Shown here in pieces: positions 42,626 to 51,749 of a stretch of DNA of 64,000 nt (its first letter is position 1; every line of letters starts with the position of its first letter). The position numbers were made by a program, and so were the translations under genes. Location: positions 2,356,001 through 2,420,000 of the forward strand of contig NZ_CP032155.1 in NCBI RefSeq assembly GCF_008329905.1. The letters are read 5' to 3'. The stretch is from Mycobacterium sp. ELW1 (GTDB taxonomy: Bacteria; Actinomycetota; Actinomycetes; Mycobacteriales; Mycobacteriaceae). The notes beneath the pieces are model-generated. The model was not told the DNA's origin and did not search any database. It saw only the letters and a program-made list of their open reading frames with translations.

Positions 42626-43707
42626 AGGATGACCACCGAACGCAGGACTTCGCCGGCGTGCATTTTGTGGAAGGCGTCTTCGATGGCATCGAGGCCGATG
42701 CGTTCGGAGACGAATTTGTCCAGCGGCAGCCGGCCCTCGCGGTAAAGGCTGATCAGGGTGGGGAAGTCCCGTTCGGGCAGGCAGTCGCCGTACCAGGACG
42801 ACTTGAGCGATCCGCCTCGGGAGAAGAAGTCGACCAGCGGCATCTCGAGTTTCATGTCGGGGGTCGGAACACCCACCAGCACAACGGTTCCCGCGAGATC
42901 GCGGGCGTAGAAGGCCTGCTTCCAGGTTTCCGGACGCCCGACGGCGTCGATCACCACATCGGCGCCGAAGCCGTCGGTCAGGTCCTGGATGGTCTCGACA
43001 GGGTCGAGTTCTTTGGCGTTGATGGTGTGGGTGGCGCCGAATTCGCGCGCCCACTGCAGCTTCTTGTTGTCGGTGTCGACGGCGATAATCTTCTTCGCGC
43101 CGACCAGAGCGGCGCCGGCGATCGCGGCGTCACCGACGCCGCCGCACCCGATGACCGCAACTGTGTCGTCGCGGCCGACGTTGCCGGTGTTGACCGCCGC
43201 ACCGAGCCCGGCCATCACGCCACAGCCGAGCAGGCCGGCCACGGCGGGGTCGGCCTCGGGATCGACTTTGGTGCACTGTCCTTCGTGGACCAGCGTTTTG
43301 TCGGCGAAGGCGCCGATACCGAGCGCGGGGGTCAGTTCGGTACCGTCGGTCAGCGTCATCTTCTGCGCGGCGTTGTGGGTGTTGAAGCAGTACCAGGGGC
43401 GGCCGCGTTTGCAGGCGCGGCACTGACCGCACACCGCGCGCCAGTTCAGGATGACGAAGTCGCCCGGCTCGACGTTGGTCACTCCGGCGCCGACGGACTC
43501 GACGGTGCCGGCGGCCTCATGGCCGAGCAGGAACGGGTACTCGTCGTTGATGCCACCTTCGCGGTAGGTCAGATCGGTATGGCAGACGCCGCAGGCGATG
43601 ACATCGACGACCACCTCGCCCGGGCCCGGGTCGGGGATCACGATGTCCACCAACTCGACGGGCTGCTTCTTCGACCGGGAGATCACCCCGCGCACTGTCT
43701 GACTCAT
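42622..43707 (-). CDS. mscR: S-nitrosomycothiol reductase / mycothiol-dependent formaldehyde dehydrogenase
   Basis: A 361-residue class III alcohol dehydrogenase-like enzyme that reduces S-nitrosomycothiol and oxidises the formaldehyde-mycothiol adduct. Catalytic zinc ligands are Cys42 (GVCHTD) and His63-Glu64 (GHE); structural zinc cysteines at 93, 96, 99 and 107 are all present; the NAD site is '[12 protein letters not shown]'. Length, as I recall, equals that of the M. tuberculosis enzyme. ATG 43707. It protects against formaldehyde and nitrosative stress in the cytosol. Confidence 0.92.
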   Translation of the reverse strand: MSQTVRGVISRSKKQPVELVDIVIPDPGPGEVVVDVIACGVCHTDLTYREGGINDEYPFLLGHEAAGTVESVGAGVTNVEPGDFVILNWRAVCGQCRACKRGRPWYCFNTHNAAQKMTLTDGTELTPALGIGAFADKTLVHEGQCTKVDPEADPAVAGLLGCGVMAGLGAAVNTGNVGRDDTVAVIGCGGVGDAAIAGAALVGAKKIIAVDTDNKKLQWAREFGATHTINAKELDPVETIQDLTDGFGADVVIDAVGRPETWKQAFYARDLAGTVVLVGVPTPDMKLEMPLVDFFSRGGSLKSSWYGDCLPERDFPTLISLYREGRLPLDKFVSERIGLDAIEDAFHKMHAGEVLRSVVIL

Positions 43708-43743
43708 GGGCCAAACATTAGCGCGACGGATGCGGAATGCGCC

Positions 43744-44730
43744 GTGCGTGTCCCGTTGGCGAGCTACGGTGAAGACTTGTTCACCGCGATCCTTCACACC
43801 AGGTCCGACCTGCTGGTCACCGCCCGCGCCGCGTACCGCGGCGGCGATTTCGAGACCAGTTATGCGGGCTTTTCCCGGGCCGGTGCGGTAGGCCCGCTGA
43901 CACTGGACGATCTCGATGCGATGGCCACCTCGGCGGGGCGGCTCGGGCACGGCCGTGAGGCGATGCGGATGGGTGAACTCGTCTTCCTGCGGCTGGTGCG
44001 GACCGACCCGAATGCGGCGGCGGGCAAGGCTGTCGAGCTCGGTTCGGCGTGGTTGTCGAACGGTGAGGTGGCCATCGGTCAGGCATGGATCCGCCGGGCG
44101 CGTGGACTGCTCGCCGAAGCGCCGGAGAGTGCTCTATCTGCTCAACTGGCTCATCTGGAAGCCGTGCTGGCGGTGCTCGGTGACGACGCCGATCTTGCCG
44201 CCGAGCGGTCGGCGGTGCTGCGGGAGATGACGCTGGAGCCGCAGCCTGCGGTCGTCGGCCAGGCGTACCACCGCCTCGGTGATATTCGGCGCCGCCGCGG
44301 TGACGTGGATGGGGCGTTCGCGGCGTATGCCCGAGCACTTGAATCCGGTGTCGTGCCGCAGCCGGGTGAAGCGCTATTGCGCTGTGCGCTGGGGGATGTG
44401 GACACCGCGAGAGCCCAGGTGCGGGCGGCGATCGCGACGGCTGACGCGCGGGAGTTGCCTCGGCTGCTGCGCGGTGGCGTCGAAATTGCCTTGGCTGCAG
44501 GCGAAGTGGATGAGGCTGAGGGTTACCTGCGTGAGCTGGAGTCTGCCGGCGGCGTCGACACGGTGTTGCGCGGGGCGGTGCTGGTGCGCCGCGGCCGGTA
44601 TCGCGAGGCGCTGACCGTGTTGCGGGCCGCGCTGCGAGAGCCGCGCGTGCGGCAGTCGCCGGCCGCGCTGGCCGAGGTCCACGAGTGGATCGAGCGGGCC
44701 TACACCGGCCTGCTGACCGCATCCGCGTAG
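43744..44730 (+). CDS. TPR-type helical-repeat protein
   Basis: About 328 residues of tetratricopeptide-like repeats: '[20 protein letters not shown]', '[22 protein letters not shown]', '[19 protein letters not shown]'. No catalytic or DNA-binding domain. The first repeats resemble the helical linker of mycobacterial LuxR-type regulators, so it may be a stand-alone relative. The start is uncertain: GTG 43744 is the best candidate, without a good ribosome-binding site. A serine hydrolase follows after 10 nt. Confidence 0.65.
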   Translation: MRVPLASYGEDLFTAILHTRSDLLVTARAAYRGGDFETSYAGFSRAGAVGPLTLDDLDAMATSAGRLGHGREAMRMGELVFLRLVRTDPNAAAGKAVELGSAWLSNGEVAIGQAWIRRARGLLAEAPESALSAQLAHLEAVLAVLGDDADLAAERSAVLREMTLEPQPAVVGQAYHRLGDIRRRRGDVDGAFAAYARALESGVVPQPGEALLRCALGDVDTARAQVRAAIATADARELPRLLRGGVEIALAAGEVDEAEGYLRELESAGGVDTVLRGAVLVRRGRYREALTVLRAALREPRVRQSPAALAEVHEWIERAYTGLLTASA

Positions 44731-44740
44731 CCTGCTCGGG

Positions 44741-45568
44741 ATGGCCACGCCACTCGACTCGATTGCTGACTGGCCGGTTTCGGCCGCCGCCGCCGCCGTG
44801 GTGGGCGCGACCGGGGTGCTGGCCGAGTATGGCGACGTCACTCACCAATTCCGGCTCGCATCGGTGACCAAGCCGCTCTCGGCGCGCGCCGCACAGGTGG
44901 CGATAGAAGAGGGTGTGGTGGAGCTGGACACCCCCGCGGGCCCACCGGGCAGCACAGTGCGGCATCTGCTGTCGCACGCCTCGGGGCTGGCGATGCATTC
45001 GGCGGAGTTGATGGCCGAACCCGGCAAACGCCGGGTCTACTCGAACTACGGCTTCCAGGTGCTGGCCGAGACGATCGAACAGAACTCGGGGATCGAGTTC
45101 GGCCGGTATTTGGCCGAGGCGGTGTTCGAGCCGCTCGGCATGACGGCGTCGCGGCTGGACGGCGGCGCGGAGGCGGCCGGCTTCGGCGGGCTGTCGACGG
45201 TGGCCGACCTGGCGGCGTTCGCGGCGGACCTGCTGGTCCCGAAGACAGTGTCGGCGGAGCTGCACGAGCAGGCGATCAGCGTGCAGTTCCCGGGTCTGAC
45301 CGGGGTGCTGCCCGGATTCGGGGTGCAGCGGCCCAACGACTGGGGGCTGGGCTTCGAGATCCGGGACGACAAGTCACCGCATTGGACGGGCTTTGAGAAC
45401 TCGCCGCGGACGTTCGGCCACTTCGGTCAGACCGGCACCTTCATCTGGGTGGAGCCGGAACTGGCATTGTCGCTGGTAGTGCTGACGGACCGGGATTTCG
45501 ACGAGTGGGCCAAACCGGTCTGGCGGGCGATCTCTGATGAAGTTCTGAGAGAGTACGGACCGCACTAG
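44741..45568 (+). CDS. Serine hydrolase, beta-lactamase/DD-peptidase fold (Rv2257c-like)
   Basis: A 275-residue class C beta-lactamase-fold protein. The nucleophile motif SVTK is at 41-44, YSN at 100-102 and HFGQTG near the C-terminus replaces KTG, a frequent variant in esterases of this fold. No signal peptide is seen, so it is probably a cytosolic esterase or amidase rather than a drug-resistance enzyme. ATG 44741. It resembles Rv2257c of M. tuberculosis and lies beside the DUF3145 gene as there. Confidence 0.78.
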   Translation: MATPLDSIADWPVSAAAAAVVGATGVLAEYGDVTHQFRLASVTKPLSARAAQVAIEEGVVELDTPAGPPGSTVRHLLSHASGLAMHSAELMAEPGKRRVYSNYGFQVLAETIEQNSGIEFGRYLAEAVFEPLGMTASRLDGGAEAAGFGGLSTVADLAAFAADLLVPKTVSAELHEQAISVQFPGLTGVLPGFGVQRPNDWGLGFEIRDDKSPHWTGFENSPRTFGHFGQTGTFIWVEPELALSLVVLTDRDFDEWAKPVWRAISDEVLREYGPH

Positions 45569-45676
45569 CGCAACAGGGGCCCCACAAGGCACAATAGACA
45601 CGCACGACACTATTGCAACTCGGTTACACCAGGTCGTTGGGGAAGACGTCCCTCGTAGAGCCGAAGGAGCAAGGTG

Positions 45677-46189
45677 ATGCGTGCGTCGAACCAGTTCGCC
45701 GATGCGACGACTGGCGTGGTGTACATCCACGCCTCTCCCGCAGCGGTGTGCCCACATGTTGAGTGGGCGCTGTCGTCGACCCTGAATGCCAGGGCGAATT
45801 TGAAGTGGACCCCACAGCCGGCCATGCCCGGGCAGCTGCGGGCGGTGACCAACTGGGTTGGTCCCGTCGGCACCGGTGCCCGGCTGGCCAATGCGCTGCG
45901 CTCGTGGTCGGTCCTGCGGTTCGAGGTCACCGAGGATCCCAGTGCCGGCGTGGACGGCGAGCGGTTCTGCCATACGCCGCAGCTCGGCCTGTGGGCCGGC
46001 ACGATGAGCGCCAATGGCGACATCATGGTCGGCGAGATGCGGTTGCGGACCTTGATGGCCTCGGGCGCCGACACGTTGGCTTCCGAGTTGGACTCGGTGC
46101 TCGGCACGGCCTGGGACGAAGCGCTCGAGCCGTATCGCGATGGCGGTGACAGCGGCGAGGTCAGCTGGCTGAGCAGGGGCGTCGGCTAG
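45677..46189 (+). CDS. DUF3145 family protein (Rv2256c-like)
   Basis: A 170-residue actinobacterial protein of unknown function. 'GVVYIHASPAAVCPHVEWALSSTL', 'FEVTEDPSAGVDGERFCHTPQLGLWAGTMSANGDIMVGE' and 'ALEPYRDGGDSGEVSWLSRGV' are DUF3145 blocks. AAGGAG (45664-45669) is 7 nt before ATG 45677, which favours it over GTG 45674. No signal peptide. Its stop overlaps the convergent stop in CTAG. Confidence 0.8.
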   Translation: MRASNQFADATTGVVYIHASPAAVCPHVEWALSSTLNARANLKWTPQPAMPGQLRAVTNWVGPVGTGARLANALRSWSVLRFEVTEDPSAGVDGERFCHTPQLGLWAGTMSANGDIMVGEMRLRTLMASGADTLASELDSVLGTAWDEALEPYRDGGDSGEVSWLSRGVG

Positions 46190-48759
46190 TACGTGATGGT
46201 GGTGTGAGTCTCGTCGAGGACGGTCCCGCCAAACCGCTGGATGTCTTTGTTGATGTTCTTGAGCGCGCTGCCCGCGGTCTTGATCAGCGTGTCGAATGAC
46301 TTCGCCGCAGCGACGTAGGTCGGCCCGTCGTGATTGCCGACGCCGAGGGCCCGGCCTATCTCGGTCCCGAGCAATTTGGTGTCGGTCCAGGCGATAGCGC
46401 CATTGTCTGTCTTGGACGCGTCGTAGGAATCCCACGCCGCCTGCTGGGACCAGTTGATGAGCTTGTCGCCCTTGTCGACGATCGCGAGAGTGCTTTTCTT
46501 CGAGCTGCCTCCCACCCCGAGATCCGTCAGGGTCTTCGACAGTGGCGCGCCGTAGGTGACCACCGTTGTGACAGCGTCTTTGTGCGTTCCGGACGCCGCA
46601 TAGTTCTGCATCTGGATGCCACCGCCGCTGAATCCGACCAACATGATCTCCGTCGGCTTCCATTCGTCGTACATGGTGTCGATGAAGTTACTGACGTCAG
46701 AATCCACCGTGCCGAACGTGACTCCGCTCAGCGCGGCCGCGAGCTCTGCCGCGTCGAGATTGATCCCGGACGTGTAGACCACCATCCGTTTTGTCTTCTT
46801 GTCGGACCCGAGAACCAACTGCGCGCCGATCACGTTGCTGTCGTGCATGTTGCGGAACAGGTTGGATGCGGTGGGCGTCAACGTGATCGGTGTGACCTTC
46901 ACGGTCACCGGCACGGTGGTGGTACCGCCGTGGGCATCTCGAATCGTGACGGTGAAGTTGTCGGCCTTGATCGCCGCGCTCGCGGTGGACGCGCCGGCGT
47001 CCAGTCGCGCCTGCTCGGTCGGGGTGTAGGTGAAGGTGCCCGGCTTGTCGCCGGCAACCAGGCTGCCCCGCACCGGCGTGGACGTGCTGAAGGTCAAGGT
47101 GTCTTTGTCGGCATCCGACGCGGTGACGGTGACGGTGATGGCGCCGGTGAACGAGTCCGGCGTGCCGAGTTTCGCCTTGGCGCCGCTGGGCGCCGAGTTC
47201 TTGGGAGTGACGGTCACCGTGACCGGCATGGTCACCGTGTCACCCAGGCTGGTGGTCATCGTCACGGTGAACGTGTCGGTCTTGTCGGCCAGGGTCGCAG
47301 TGTTGGCTGAGGCGGCATGCCGGGCGACCGCACTCGGGGTGTAGGTGAAGGCGCCGGTGGTCTTGTTGATCGTGACCTTGCCATGGGCGGGCTGGGTGAC
47401 GGTGAACGTCAGCTTGGCGTTGTTGGGGTTGGTCACCGTGACCTTGCCGGTGATCGCGCCTGTGGAGGCGTTCGGCGGGTTCAACGACAGCGACGCCGAC
47501 GTGCCCGCGGGGTCGATGACGACCACCGAGTTGGCGCTCCAGTTCGCGACGTATATGCGCTTACCGTTGGGGCTTACCGCCACGTCGTACACCTGATTGC
47601 CCGAACCTGCCGCGAAGGTGTCGACGACGGTGTTGGTCGCCGTGTTGATCACGGAAACCGTTGGGGAGTCTTGGTTTGCGACGTACAGGCGTTTGCCGTC
47701 GGGACTGACCGCCACGTCCTGCGGTGATCCGCCCACCGGAATTTTCGCGGTGACGGTGTTGGTGGCGGTGTCGATCACCGACAGCGAGTTCGTTCCCTCG
47801 GTGGTGACATAAGCGCGGGTGCTGTCCGGGCTGAACGCCACACCAGTCGGGCTGCTTCCGACAGCAATGGTGCCGGTGACGGTGTTGGTGGCGGTGTTGA
47901 TCACCGAGACCGTGTTTCCGTAGTAGTTCGTGACGAAGATTCTGGCGCCGTTCGGGCTGACGGCCACACCGGTCGGACGGCTGCCGACGGCGATGGTCGC
48001 GACGACCGCGTTGGTGGCGGTGTTGATGACCGATACCGAATTGCTGTTCCAGTTGGTGACGTAGGCGCGGGCGCCGTCGGTGCTGACCGCGACACGCTCC
48101 GGGTTGTCGCCGACGGGAATCGTGGCACTGACGGTGTTGGTCGCGGTGTTGATGACCGTCACCGCATCGCTGGACGGTTTGGTGACGTACAGGCGGGTGC
48201 CGTCCGGGCTGATCGCGATGCCTTGTGGGGCTTGGCCCACAGTGACTTTGGTGATGACGGTGTTGGTGGCGGTGTTGATCACCGCGACCGAATCGCCGTA
48301 GTAGCCGCTGGTCACATACGCCGTCGCACCGTCCGGGCTGATGGCCACGCCGGAGGGCATATAGACCGGGATCTTGGCTATGACGCCGCGATCAGCTGCG
48401 GTGGCAGCGGCACTCGCAGCGGCGGTGGGAGTGGGATCTGTGCGGGCCGCTTGCGCCAGGGTCTTCGGTGGTGCGCTGGTGGCCACGACCGCCAATGCCA
48501 GAGCGGCCGGGTCGGGCGCTGGAACCACCGGAGCGTTGCGCGCGGTCGACCGCGCCGCCACTGGCGCCGCCTTCGCCGCCGAACTCGCTCGGACGGTCTT
48601 GGCCGACGGCTTCGCGGCTTTCTTCGGCGAGTGTGCCGACGCTGTGCTGCTCGATGAGGCACCAGAGTCGGCTTCGTCGGCGTGTGCCGTTGCCGTGCCG
48701 TTGGCGATCGCGATGCCCATGCCGGCAGCGATCGCACCGGCTCCAAGCCAGCGATACAT
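46186..48759 (-). CDS. Secreted YVTN beta-propeller / cadherin-like / lipase-like protein
   Basis: A protein of about 857 residues. Signal peptide to 'ATAHADEADS', a Ser/Ala/Lys/Pro linker of about 100 residues, then seven tandem repeats of roughly 43 residues with 'VAISPDG...YVTN...SVSVINTATNTV' (YVTN propeller). Two Ig/cadherin-like repeats follow ('KLTFTVTQPAHGKVTINKTTGAFTYTP', 'TLTFSTSTPVRGSLVAGDKPGTFTYTP'). The last 240 residues carry GFSGGG, a GXSXG nucleophile elbow, with 'VTYGAPLSKTL' and a plausible catalytic His in GNHDGPTY. It may be an exported esterase or lipase on a surface-display stalk. ATG 48759 (GGGGGA upstream) is preferred over the TTG at 48789. Confidence 0.75.
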   Translation of the reverse strand: MYRWLGAGAIAAGMGIAIANGTATAHADEADSGASSSSTASAHSPKKAAKPSAKTVRASSAAKAAPVAARSTARNAPVVPAPDPAALALAVVATSAPPKTLAQAARTDPTPTAAASAAATAADRGVIAKIPVYMPSGVAISPDGATAYVTSGYYGDSVAVINTATNTVITKVTVGQAPQGIAISPDGTRLYVTKPSSDAVTVINTATNTVSATIPVGDNPERVAVSTDGARAYVTNWNSNSVSVINTATNAVVATIAVGSRPTGVAVSPNGARIFVTNYYGNTVSVINTATNTVTGTIAVGSSPTGVAFSPDSTRAYVTTEGTNSLSVIDTATNTVTAKIPVGGSPQDVAVSPDGKRLYVANQDSPTVSVINTATNTVVDTFAAGSGNQVYDVAVSPNGKRIYVANWSANSVVVIDPAGTSASLSLNPPNASTGAITGKVTVTNPNNAKLTFTVTQPAHGKVTINKTTGAFTYTPSAVARHAASANTATLADKTDTFTVTMTTSLGDTVTMPVTVTVTPKNSAPSGAKAKLGTPDSFTGAITVTVTASDADKDTLTFSTSTPVRGSLVAGDKPGTFTYTPTEQARLDAGASTASAAIKADNFTVTIRDAHGGTTTVPVTVKVTPITLTPTASNLFRNMHDSNVIGAQLVLGSDKKTKRMVVYTSGINLDAAELAAALSGVTFGTVDSDVSNFIDTMYDEWKPTEIMLVGFSGGGIQMQNYAASGTHKDAVTTVVTYGAPLSKTLTDLGVGGSSKKSTLAIVDKGDKLINWSQQAAWDSYDASKTDNGAIAWTDTKLLGTEIGRALGVGNHDGPTYVAAAKSFDTLIKTAGSALKNINKDIQRFGGTVLDETHTTITY

Positions 48760-48885
48760 CGAGTCCCCCAACCCCGCGATCGATCGCAACTCCGCCGGTT
48801 CGACATCGTTGCTCTCGTGTGCTGACAGGAACTTATCAGCTAGTGAGCAGTTGTGGGGAGTGTGTCAAAGAAAGTTGCGGCCCGG

Positions 48886-50376
48886 CTAGAAGGGTGGCGG
48901 CCGGTTGCGTTCGGTGACGCGGGCGTCGTTGAGTGTGCGTTCGGTTGTGATGCGGTGGGCGCGTTGGGTGGCCCGTGTTTGTCGTCGGGTGGGCATCATG
49001 ATGCCGATGGTGGGTGGGGGTTCGCCTTTGGGCGGTGGCAGGGTGGCGGTGGTGGTGTTCCAGGTGGGCATGAGAAGCCGGCTGCCGGGGCGGGTGGTGT
49101 AGGTGTGACCGGTGGGTGAGGTCCAGTCGATGGTGCCGTCGGGGTGTTGACGATCTGACCAGCCGGCCCAAAAGGTCTTGAGCAAGTGGTGTTTTCGGCA
49201 CATGCATGCGAGGTTCGACGGGTGGGTGGGTCCGAACGGCCAGGCGATGGTGTGGTCGACGTCGCAGTACTCGGCGGGCACATCGCAATTCGGGAACCGG
49301 CAGGTCATGTCGCGCAGTCGAACCCATTCATCGAGGGCGGTCGACGGCCGGTAGTGGGGTTCGGGCTCGTTCTTGGGGCGGCGTAGGTGACGCACCGCGG
49401 CCCCGGCGCGGACGAGTTCGGCCAGCAGTGGGGCGGGCACAATGCCCCGGTTGCCGGTCAGCACTGCGCTGGCTGCCCGTGGCTGTGGCGGTTCGGGGTC
49501 GGCATCGGGTTTTTCGCCGTGCATCCCCGGATCCGGTTCGGCGTCAATCACATCGGCGTCGGCGAGTACGTGCACCACCACGCCGGCAGCCCGGTCGTCG
49601 TCGCCGGCGGCGGGGCAGTCCGGGTTGCCGCACAGGCAGGCCAGCCGATCTCCGCCGGCGCCCAGCACACCCATGGCGTCAGCGCGGCGCTGGGCGATGG
49701 TGCGCGGATCGTCCTCGCACACTCCATGTGCCATCTGACTGAGCCGGCGATCGACAACCGCGGCGTCGCTGAGGCCGAGCCGGCCCCAAATCTCGGCCAC
49801 ACCATCACGAGCGTCGCGGATGCCGATGCAGATCTCGCGGTCCCGGCTGCGAGCCTGCGTCTGACGCAATGCCCCCGGGTCGTAGCGATCCACCCAGGAA
49901 TCGATGGCGCGCTGCAGTTTCAGCGTCGACAACGCACCCCACGTCATGGCGTCCTTGGCTATGGCGCGATCGACGAGTACCAACGTCGACGGGTCACCGA
50001 TCAGTTCGGTGCGGTTCACGATCGCCTGAGCGACCCGGTAGCTCAGTGACCCGGCCATGAACAGCTCGGCGACTCTCGGCAGCCGATGCCGCAGCGACAT
50101 CGCCATCAACATGTCACTCGACGCCCGCCCCGGCGTCACCCCGAGGGCCGCGGACACCTCGGCCGCGGCGGCGTCCCACTCATCGCAGGCCCAGTGGGCA
50201 CGTGCGTCGTCAGCGCAGCGCCGCGCGACCAGTTCCGCGATTGCGGCCAGCCGGCGCGCCGCGTTCTGGGCCTCGGCTCGTGCGAAGTCGACGATGGCCT
50301 CCACCACCGCCGCATCACTCGCTGTCCGCAACCCGCCATCGAACACATGTTCGAGTATGCCAGCAGGGTATGACAC
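48886..50376 (-). CDS. DUF222 / HNH-nuclease-domain protein (13E12-repeat type)
   Basis: About 496 residues: an N-terminal DUF222 domain ('DAAVVEAIVDFARAEAQNAARRLAAIAELVAR' to 'VDRRLSQMAHGVCEDD'), a variable acidic middle, and a C-terminal HNH domain 'CRFPNCDVPAEYCDVDHTIAWPFGP' with the following N and H residues intact. Mycobacteria carry many copies of this 13E12 (REP) family, and some are phage integration targets. The tail is Thr/Arg/Pro-rich. GTG 50376 is a guess at the start; an upstream ATG at 50430 would overlap the divergent gene. Confidence 0.78.
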   Translation of the reverse strand: MSYPAGILEHVFDGGLRTASDAAVVEAIVDFARAEAQNAARRLAAIAELVARRCADDARAHWACDEWDAAAAEVSAALGVTPGRASSDMLMAMSLRHRLPRVAELFMAGSLSYRVAQAIVNRTELIGDPSTLVLVDRAIAKDAMTWGALSTLKLQRAIDSWVDRYDPGALRQTQARSRDREICIGIRDARDGVAEIWGRLGLSDAAVVDRRLSQMAHGVCEDDPRTIAQRRADAMGVLGAGGDRLACLCGNPDCPAAGDDDRAAGVVVHVLADADVIDAEPDPGMHGEKPDADPEPPQPRAASAVLTGNRGIVPAPLLAELVRAGAAVRHLRRPKNEPEPHYRPSTALDEWVRLRDMTCRFPNCDVPAEYCDVDHTIAWPFGPTHPSNLACMCRKHHLLKTFWAGWSDRQHPDGTIDWTSPTGHTYTTRPGSRLLMPTWNTTTATLPPPKGEPPPTIGIMMPTRRQTRATQRAHRITTERTLNDARVTERNRPPPF

Positions 50377-50415
50377 GTCGCATCCGTCCGACCTCGGACG
50401 CCTAACCTGGGTCGC

Positions 50416-50850
50416 ATGGTCCATCTCCACGTCGAGAAGACGATCGCCGCGTCGCCGGACGAGGTCTTCGCTTGGCTCGCCGACCCGGTGAACCTGAAGG
50501 CAGCACCGCTGATCGTCACGGCCGACTGGGCACGGGACTCACCGCCTCCGGGTCTGGGCGCAATCCGGACCGGCTTTGCGATCGGCTTGTGGTTTCGCGA
50601 GGAGATCGTCGCCTACGACCCGCCGCACAGCTACACCTATCTGATCGTCGGATCGGTTCCGGTGTTCGACCATGAGGGCGGCACCCTGACCTTCACCCCG
50701 GACGGCGACGGGACTCACGTCGACTGGGTGAGCACCTACACCCACCCCGCCCGCGGCGGCGGCAAGGCAATGGAGGCGCTCAGCGCCAAGCTGTTGCCGT
50801 GGAACTTCGCTGCCGTCCTGGACGGGTGCGCGAAGGCGCTGGAACGCTAG
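50416..50850 (+). CDS. SRPBCC-fold protein
   Basis: A 144-residue START/SRPBCC protein: 'HLHVEKTIAASPDEVFAWLADPVNL', beta strands to 'WVSTYTHPARGG' and a closing helix. Ligand unknown. TAACCT (50403-50408) is 7 nt before ATG 50416, fitting a leaderless start. Its stop overlaps the convergent lipid-kinase stop in CTAG (50847-50850). Confidence 0.72.
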   Translation: MVHLHVEKTIAASPDEVFAWLADPVNLKAAPLIVTADWARDSPPPGLGAIRTGFAIGLWFREEIVAYDPPHSYTYLIVGSVPVFDHEGGTLTFTPDGDGTHVDWVSTYTHPARGGGKAMEALSAKLLPWNFAAVLDGCAKALER

Positions 50851-51749
50851 ACGGGTTCCGGGACAATAAGTTTGAGGGCAGCGGGAACCGCCGAAATTTC
50901 GGCGGGCAGCGGGCAGACGTAATCGCCGTCGGCATAGGCGTTGATGCCGGGGGAGTCGACCGCGATTGTGCGGGCCCGGTAGGTGCTGACGTCGTCGAGG
51001 TTCACGTGCGTGCCCTTGAACACCGTGGGAAACAAGCGAATCAGCTTGCTACGTGACGATGCGCGCACGAGCGTGATGTCCAGCAGCCCATCGGAGTGAT
51101 CGGCACCCGGGCAGATGAGCATGCCGCCGCCGTAGCTGCGGGTGTTGCCGAACGCGGCCAGCGTCAGATCGGCGACGATCTCGCGCTCGCCGTCCAGCAC
51201 CAGCCTGAAAGGCAACGGCCGCAACTGGGAAATCTCTGCGACCAGCGCGACGTTGTAGCGCATCCGGCCGTGCGGCCAGCTCATCCGGTTCACTCGATCG
51301 CTGACCAACGAGTCGAAGCCTGTCGCGGCGACCGTGCCGAACCAGGTGCTGGACCCGTCGGCACCCGTGATGTGTCCGAGGTCGACGGTCTCCGTGTACC
51401 CGGCGGCGATCACGTCGACCGCCGCCACCGGATCGGCCATGGGCAATCGGTACTCGCGGGCATGGTCGTTACCGGTGCCGGCCGGCACGATGCCGAGCGG
51501 AACATCTTTGCGCGCCAAGGCCTGGATCGCCAGCCGGATAACACCGTCGCCGCCGATCACCACCAGCGCGTCCGTCTCGCGGGTCAACGCCTCGTCGACC
51601 AGCTGGCGGGCGTGTGCGGCGTCGCGTCCGACGATTCCGGTCACGTCGATCCCGAGTTCCTGGAAGCGGGCGACCGCCAGCTCCCCGGCATGGGGCGCGT
51701 TGCCGTGGCCGGACTTGGGGTTCGTCAGGACCGTGACGCGAGAGATCAT
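50847..51749 (-). CDS. Diacylglycerol/lipid kinase (Rv2252-like)
   Basis: A 300-residue DagK-type lipid kinase. GGDG (66-69) binds ATP and PAGTGND (89-95) is the second conserved loop; 'GFDSLVSDRVNRM' and 'GGGMLICPGADHSDGLLDI' complete the family. The M. tuberculosis homologue Rv2252 phosphorylates diacylglycerol and is tied to phosphatidylinositol-mannoside lipids. ATG 51749 overlaps the stop of the alkyl-DHAP-synthase-like gene. Acts at the inner membrane face. Confidence 0.85.
   Translation of the reverse strand: MISRVTVLTNPKSGHGNAPHAGELAVARFQELGIDVTGIVGRDAAHARQLVDEALTRETDALVVIGGDGVIRLAIQALARKDVPLGIVPAGTGNDHAREYRLPMADPVAAVDVIAAGYTETVDLGHITGADGSSTWFGTVAATGFDSLVSDRVNRMSWPHGRMRYNVALVAEISQLRPLPFRLVLDGEREIVADLTLAAFGNTRSYGGGMLICPGADHSDGLLDITLVRASSRSKLIRLFPTVFKGTHVNLDDVSTYRARTIAVDSPGINAYADGDYVCPLPAEISAVPAALKLIVPEPV

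Noticed and set aside
42658..43743. Upstream extension of the TPR protein antisense to mscR
   Set aside because: It is the mirror frame of mscR; TPR-like sequence begins only after about 43790.
44741..45568. Beta-lactam resistance gene
   Set aside because: The fold and SxxK are right, but there is no signal peptide and the KTG position reads HFGQTG, as in esterases; resistance cannot be inferred.
47500..48340. Tandem repeats that might be a CRISPR or minisatellite
   Set aside because: The period is about 129 nt, in frame, and encodes YVTN propeller repeats with diverged copies; no spacer structure.
48886..50376. Mobile element or homing endonuclease based on the HNH domain
   Set aside because: DUF222-HNH proteins are common chromosomal repeats in mycobacteria; no flanking direct or inverted repeats were seen here.
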